47,239 nt of DNA from Candidatus Kuenenia stuttgartensis. GTDB lineage: Bacteria > Planctomycetota > Planctomycetia > Pirellulales > UBA1268. Positions 41,231 through 47,239 of the stretch are shown in pieces (positions within the stretch are counted from its first letter, which is position 1; each line of letters starts with the position of its first letter). The position numbers were made by a program, and so were the translations under genes. The stretch spans positions 1 to 47,239 of the forward strand of contig CAMDFJ010000009.1 of the NCBI GenBank assembly GCA_945897435.1, written 5' to 3'. The notes under the pieces were generated by a model, which worked only from the letters and a program-made list of their open reading frames with translations, ran no database searches and had not been told where the DNA came from.

Positions 41231-41761
41231 ATGAGCGATCACCACTCCGACCCCGCCCATTCCCACGGCCCAATCACCCGGTCCGGCGAGATTCCCGAGC
41301 ATGACGACTACCACGGCCACAACGCCGGTGACCATGGCGGCGACCATGCTCATGGCGGAATCGCCAAGTATCTTGCCGTCTTCGCGGCTCTCTGCGTGCT
41401 GACGACGATGTCGTTTCTCACCTATTCGCCCGCCTGGCCGTGGCGGAATGAGCCGCATGTCGGCTGGGCGTTCATGATGGCCGTCTCCTGCACCAAGGCG
41501 ATGCTCGTCGTGCTGTTCTTCATGCACGTTCTTTGGGAGGCGAACTGGAAGTACGTGCTCACGATCCCAGCCGCGATGATGGCGCTGTTTCTCGGGATCA
41601 TGCTGATCCCGGACATCGGCCTGCGAACGAGGATGGTCGCGCAGGAGAGGGCGCTCCACATGGCCCGGCCCTCGGACGTTCGGCTCATGGAGCAGGCGGG
41701 CGAGGCAGATCTGCTGGCCGATCCAGCGGAGCACAAAAACCAGAGTGAGCCGCACAATTAG
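41231..41761 (+). CDS. coxD: Cytochrome c oxidase subunit IV, prokaryotic type
   Basis: Small membrane subunit, 176 residues. The N-terminus is His-rich (DHHSDPAHSHGP, then HGHNAGDHGGDHAHGG). Three helices follow at about residues 50-67, 80-100 and 110-130 with the family pattern of WAFMMAVSCTKAMLVVLFFM. The tail of about 40 residues is polar. It overlaps the Sco gene by 17 bases. The His-rich start resembles those of subunit III and the giant cytochrome. Confidence 0.85.
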   Translation: MSDHHSDPAHSHGPITRSGEIPEHDDYHGHNAGDHGGDHAHGGIAKYLAVFAALCVLTTMSFLTYSPAWPWRNEPHVGWAFMMAVSCTKAMLVVLFFMHVLWEANWKYVLTIPAAMMALFLGIMLIPDIGLRTRMVAQERALHMARPSDVRLMEQAGEADLLADPAEHKNQSEPHN

Positions 41762-42479
41762 AGACGATTCGACCCACCTCCATCGCAGGCTTCGGGGGCG
41801 ACAACAGGCTTGTCGCCGTGGCCCGCCCGACTCGGGCTCTTCGGGCCGCTCGATCGCCCTGCTCGGACTGCTTCTGCTCCCGCTTTTCTGGGGCTGCACG
41901 AAGCCTGCCGAGCGGGCCATCGACAGGCCGCTCGGCAGCCGGCCCGCCGCGCCCCAACCGGTGGTCGAGAAGGTGGAGCCTGGGGCACCCGCAGCGCCGT
42001 TCACGCTCATCGATCAGCGAGGTGAGGCCTTCGACTCCTCGACCCTGCGGGGCAAGGTCTGGCTGGGGAGCGTCTTCTTTGCCAACTGCCCGGGCCCCTG
42101 TTTCCGTGAGAACCAGGCGGTCGCCGATCTGCTCCGCGAGATCGATGATCCGGATCTCGTCGCCGTCAGCCTGACCTGCGATCCCGAAAACGACACGCCC
42201 GAAGTGCTGCGACGGTATGCCGACCGGTTCGAGGCGAACGCCGACCGCTGGAAATTTCTTACCGGCGACATGGCCGTGATCAAAAAGGTCGCCAACGAGA
42301 CGTTCTTCCTGCCTGCCGAGGTCGGCGTCCACTCCGAACGCGGGGTCGTATTCGACCGGGAGGGCCGCCTGCGTGGAGGCTATCACCTGCTGCAGCCGGA
42401 TCGGGTCGCGCTCCTGAAGCAGTTGATTCTCGATGTTCTCGCCGAGGGGCGGTCCGCCGCTCCGGCCGCGACTCCATGA
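41745..42479 (+). CDS. sco1: Sco1/SenC family copper chaperone lipoprotein
   Basis: Delivers copper to the CuA site of subunit II; periplasmic, 244 residues. A hydrophobic segment ends in LLPLFWGC, a lipobox-like site. The thioredoxin-fold domain has C115-P-G-P-C119 in FANCPGPCF and the His196 ligand in GVHSERGVVFD, the three copper ligands of Sco proteins. GTG 41745 is the start in the coding frame and overlaps the previous gene by 17 bases. The long basic N-terminal stretch before the signal core means a shorter start is possible. Confidence 0.9.
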   Translation: MSRTIRDDSTHLHRRLRGRQQACRRGPPDSGSSGRSIALLGLLLLPLFWGCTKPAERAIDRPLGSRPAAPQPVVEKVEPGAPAAPFTLIDQRGEAFDSSTLRGKVWLGSVFFANCPGPCFRENQAVADLLREIDDPDLVAVSLTCDPENDTPEVLRRYADRFEANADRWKFLTGDMAVIKKVANETFFLPAEVGVHSERGVVFDREGRLRGGYHLLQPDRVALLKQLILDVLAEGRSAAPAATP

Positions 42480-42514
42480 CATTCCATGCCACTCCAAGAT
42501 GAAATGATCAGGCC

Positions 42515-42949
42515 ATGACTCTGCCCGCACTGCTGGCAATCCATCCGCTGGCAACGACCAACGCCGTCCTCAACACGATCGCAACACTCCTGCTCGTGGC
42601 CGGCTGGGTGTTCATCCGACGAGGTCAGTGGCAGGCCCATCGGGCTACGATGATCGCGGCCTTCGCGGTCTCGGCGATCTTCCTCGCCTGCTACCTCACC
42701 TATCACTATCTGGTCGGGCATGTGCCGTTCACCGGTCAGGGACCGATACGGATCGTCTATTTCACGATCCTTTTCTCCCACATTCTGCTCGCGGTGACCG
42801 TTCCCGTACTTGCGATCTCGATGTTCGTGCTCGCCTACCGTGGCCGCTGGGAGGCCCACCGCCGTCTGGGGCGAGTCACGATGCCGATCTGGCTCTACGT
42901 GTCAGTCACGGGAGTCGTGATCTATCTCATGCTCTACGGGCTGGTGTAG
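42515..42949 (+). CDS. ctaM: DUF420 membrane protein, CtaM-like oxidase maturation factor
   Basis: A 144-residue protein with four helices. Conserved His residues of the DUF420 family lie in QAHRATM, YLTYHYLVGH, FSHILLA and EAHRRLGRVTMPIWLY. In Staphylococcus a DUF420 protein (CtaM) is needed to make active aa3 oxidase. Position at the end of the oxidase genes supports the same role. A strong hairpin follows seven bases after the stop codon. Confidence 0.88.
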   Translation: MTLPALLAIHPLATTNAVLNTIATLLLVAGWVFIRRGQWQAHRATMIAAFAVSAIFLACYLTYHYLVGHVPFTGQGPIRIVYFTILFSHILLAVTVPVLAISMFVLAYRGRWEAHRRLGRVTMPIWLYVSVTGVVIYLMLYGLV

Positions 42950-42955
42950 CAGGCA

Positions 42956-42983
42956 GAAACCCGGGCCTCGAGGCCCGGGTTTC
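42956..42983 (+). terminator. Perfect palindrome at the end of the oxidase genes
   Basis: GAAACCCGGGCC and GGCCCGGGTTTC form a 12-bp stem around TCGA, seven bases after the stop of the DUF420 gene. No T tract follows, but stem length and place suggest a terminator or attenuator. Confidence 0.65.
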
Positions 42984-43012
42984 GCGAATGGGCCAGGACG
43001 GAATGGGATGCC

Positions 43013-43018
43013 TATAAT
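43013..43018 (+). promoter_or_regulatory. Consensus -10 box before the three-gene cassette (leaderless type)
   Basis: A perfect TATAAT ends six bases before the ATG at 43025, which has no Shine-Dalgarno. It follows the terminator-like palindrome. No TTGACA-like -35 is present at 17 bases; a TG lies two bases upstream of the box, close to an extended -10. Confidence 0.5.
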
Positions 43019-43024
43019 CAGAGC

Positions 43025-43303
43025 ATGACGAGGAACCTGTTTGTCTGCGTCGCGGTTCTGCTCGCCTTGGCCTTGGCGGGAGAGGCGTTCGGCTGTCCGA
43101 CCTGCAAGGACGGTGTGGCCGCAAACGACCCTGAGGGCGTGAACCTCGCCCGTGGTTACGCCTACAGCATTCTCATCATGCTCGCCATGCCCTTCACGCT
43201 CGTCGGGTCCTTCGGCACCTACGTCTGGCTGGAGATGCGGCGACAGAAGCGGGAGTCGGAAGCCGCGGCCGCCGCCCCACCGCAGGACCCGCGAATCTCC
43301 TGA
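43025..43303 (+). CDS. Small exported membrane protein with CPTCK motif, unknown
   Basis: A 92-residue protein. A signal peptide with the core VCVAVLLALALAG is followed at once by GCPTCKDGVAANDP, which has a thioredoxin-like CxxC, and by one membrane helix (YSILIMLAMPFTLVGSFGTY). The tail is basic and Ala-rich. The CxxC would lie on the periplasmic face. It could bind copper or act as a thiol redox partner in oxidase assembly; this is inference. I recall similar small proteins in planctomycetes next to respiratory genes. It leads a cassette with two larger membrane proteins. Confidence 0.7.
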   Translation: MTRNLFVCVAVLLALALAGEAFGCPTCKDGVAANDPEGVNLARGYAYSILIMLAMPFTLVGSFGTYVWLEMRRQKRESEAAAAAPPQDPRIS

Positions 43304-43321
43304 ACAGATTCCCCGACTCGG

Positions 43322-44340
43322 ATGAGTTCCCCTGGGAAACCGCCTGCGTCCGAAACCACCACCGGCGGGGCGGCAGGGAGGAGGCCGAGAAACTTTCTCG
43401 CTCCAGCGGAACGGCAGCGGCTGTTCTGGCTGATGATGCCCCCGGCTCTGGCCTTGTTCCTGCTGCTCACCTGGCTGGAGCGGCCCTGGGATCGGCCCCC
43501 GCCAGCGGCCACTCCCCAGGTTGACACGGTGCTCCGGTCGGCCGACCTCCAGCGGACCATCGACGGCAGCGTGATCATCGAAGCAGATCCGAAGCCCGTC
43601 TGGGCCGCGGCCGAGGATCTCGGCGCAACGCCCGAGAGTCTGGCAACGGTACGCGACGATACGGTCTTCCGTCCGGGAGACGACGAGGCCTGGTTCCAGA
43701 TCTGGCAGAGGATCCGCTCCACCGGCCCCGAGGCCCTCCGTCGGGCAGGGGCACGGCGGGTGGGCTTCGCCGAACTCTTCGATCAGCCGATCAGCTTTCG
43801 TGGCCGGCTGATCCGTTTCAGTGGCACGATCCACCGGCTGCAAAAGGTCGAGGCTCCTCCCAACGGGTACGGGATCGACGGCTATTGGCAGGCATGGGTC
43901 GAGCCCGACGGAGGGCCCGCCTCGCCGATCGTGGTCTATTTTCTCGGCATCCCGGATGGCATGCCCGTCGGCATGAAGGTCTGCGAATCGGTCGATCTGG
44001 TGGGCTACTTCTTCAAGCGGTGGGCCTATCAGGCAAGCGATGCCATCCGCACAGCACCGCTGGTGATGGCAGCCGAGCCAATCTGGAAACGCCGGTCAGC
44101 GTTAACTCCAGGGGGAACGTTCATCGGAGGCGTTGCATTGGCTGGCATGGCCGGGCTGGTCGCGGTCACGGCCGCCGCGATCTGGCTTGCCGACGGCCCG
44201 AGGCGGCGGCGGCCAGCCGGCCCTGATGTCGATCTCTCGACCGCGCTTGCGGGCATCGAGACGCTCACCCCAGAGGAGTCGCTGCGCAGGCTCGAGGCCG
44301 AGGCGGCATCCCCTGACTCGGATCGGCTGGAGCGTCACTC

Positions 44341-44344
<4 letters not shown>
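43322..44344 (+). CDS. Membrane protein of unknown function, paralogue of the next gene
   Basis: A 340-residue protein with helices at about residues 33-53 and 262-286 and a large domain between them, presumably periplasmic. The domain has a small beta-barrel-like stretch (SFRGRLIRFSGTIHRL) and a conserved block with GMPVG, VGYFFKR and YQ (about 213-237), then TAPLVMAAEPIWKR before the second helix. The block matches the next protein at 12 of 25 positions, so the two share a domain. No enzyme motif is seen. The 3' end overlaps the next gene by four bases. Confidence 0.65.
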
Positions 44345-46816
<2,472 letters not shown>

Positions 46817-47079
46817 CGGGCCCTGCCTCTTGCCTGTCTTGCCCCGCCTTCCGGCATGACCCCGATTGGGGGCCCTTCAGCCGGCTGTCCCGGCCCTGAC
46901 CAGCGACGGCCGGGATGCTGACGTTGAAGGCAGTTCCCCGTTCCACTACAAACCGCCCGGATGCCTTCGGGCGGTCCGCCACCCTGTGGTGCGGGCCTTC
47001 CCGGCATCCGTCTGAGTTCCGATGGTCGGCTGACGTTCGCCCGACCAGACAGGCCGATGTCTTCATCGCGAGGTGATCG
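46817..47079. other. Intergenic region with a hairpin
   Basis: ACCGCCCG (46952-46959) and CGGGCGGT (46968-46975) form an 8-bp stem with an 8-base loop; CCCC-GATT-GGGG (46861-46872) is a smaller one 45 bases after the mdh stop. They could end the mdh transcript. I recognise no riboswitch or small RNA. Confidence 0.4.
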
Positions 47080-47239
47080 ATGAGCAGCCGACTTCCCAAC
47101 CTGGCGGCATTGAACCTGGCCGCCGGTGAAGGCGAAGCAGAAGGCGACGATGTCCTGTTCACGCCGCTTGGATACGAGCCGAGCTACGATTACCCGCTCC
47201 TCGTCTGGCTCCCGGAACGGGATGGCGGCCGCCAATTCG
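47080..47239 (+). CDS. Start of a gene cut by the window end, possibly an alpha/beta hydrolase
   Basis: ATG 47080 has GAGGTG five bases upstream and opens a frame to the window end (53 codons). The product begins MSSRLPNLAALNLAAGEGEA and continues with LFTPLGYEPSYDYPLLVWLP. The YEP-x-YDYPLLVWL pattern recalls the first strands of esterase-like alpha/beta hydrolases in planctomycetes, where a short polar start leads to PLLVWLHG. The catalytic residues lie outside the window. Confidence 0.5.
   Translation, partial: MSSRLPNLAALNLAAGEGEAEGDDVLFTPLGYEPSYDYPLLVWLPERDGGRQF

Noticed and set aside
36718-41273. Long minus-strand frames opposite oxidase subunit I, CtaA, CtaB and subunit III
   Set aside because: All overlap membrane proteins with conserved ligands; the antisense products are very rich in Asp, Glu, His and Arg.

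Overview
The window looks like a chromosomal segment of a GC-rich planctomycete, probably of the Pirellulales type. This is inferred from gene content: a subtilisin-like protease with a C-terminal PEP-CTERM sorting tail, an ECF-type sigma factor, several secreted or lipoprotein families I associate with planctomycetes, and a respiratory locus built around a very large multihaem cytochrome. I see no phage, transposase, CRISPR array, rRNA or tRNA gene. Family calls rest on motifs read by eye, not on searches.

Left part (1-24 kb), mostly metabolism and envelope. A DevC/DevA-like ABC permease and ATPase (1307-3218) and a DevB/HlyD-like adaptor (4548-5687) flank a myo-inositol-1-phosphate synthase. 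Then come a small membrane protein, a PAP2-like protein, and a leftward group (7750-12207): PEP-CTERM subtilase, small secreted protein, degenerate response-regulator receiver, 40-residue membrane peptide and archaeal-type phosphoglycerate mutase. Rightward genes follow for glucose-6-phosphate isomerase, an MBL-fold hydrolase, a HAD phosphatase and two conserved unknowns, with a small Rieske ferredoxin on the opposite strand. Next are an ECF sigma factor, ferredoxin FdxA, an HNH endonuclease, a CxxC protein, an array of hairpins and an 80-bp direct repeat (19951-20210), an isopropylmalate/isocitrate-type dehydrogenase, and the overlapping pair purD and Gfo/Idh oxidoreductase.

Central and right part (24.1-43 kb), a same-strand respiratory locus. 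It encodes a Rieske protein with an unusual repeated N-terminus, a split cytochrome b, a 1506-residue octahaem cytochrome with coiled coil and PDZ domain, two cupredoxins, a dihaem cytochrome c lipoprotein, oxidase subunits II and I (A2 type), haem A synthase, haem O synthase, subunits III and IV, a Sco copper chaperone and a DUF420/CtaM-like factor. This reads as a complete quinol-to-oxygen module: a bc complex, its soluble or tethered carriers, a caa3/aa3-type oxidase and its assembly factors. A strong hairpin and a consensus -10 box then separate a three-gene membrane cassette of unknown function (43025-45753). Malate dehydrogenase and the start of a further gene close the window.

The items most worth following are the giant cytochrome and its bc complex, the three-gene cassette, the hairpin array, and a set of genes without a Shine-Dalgarno sequence whose -10-like box ends 6-7 bases before the ATG, which suggests leaderless transcription.
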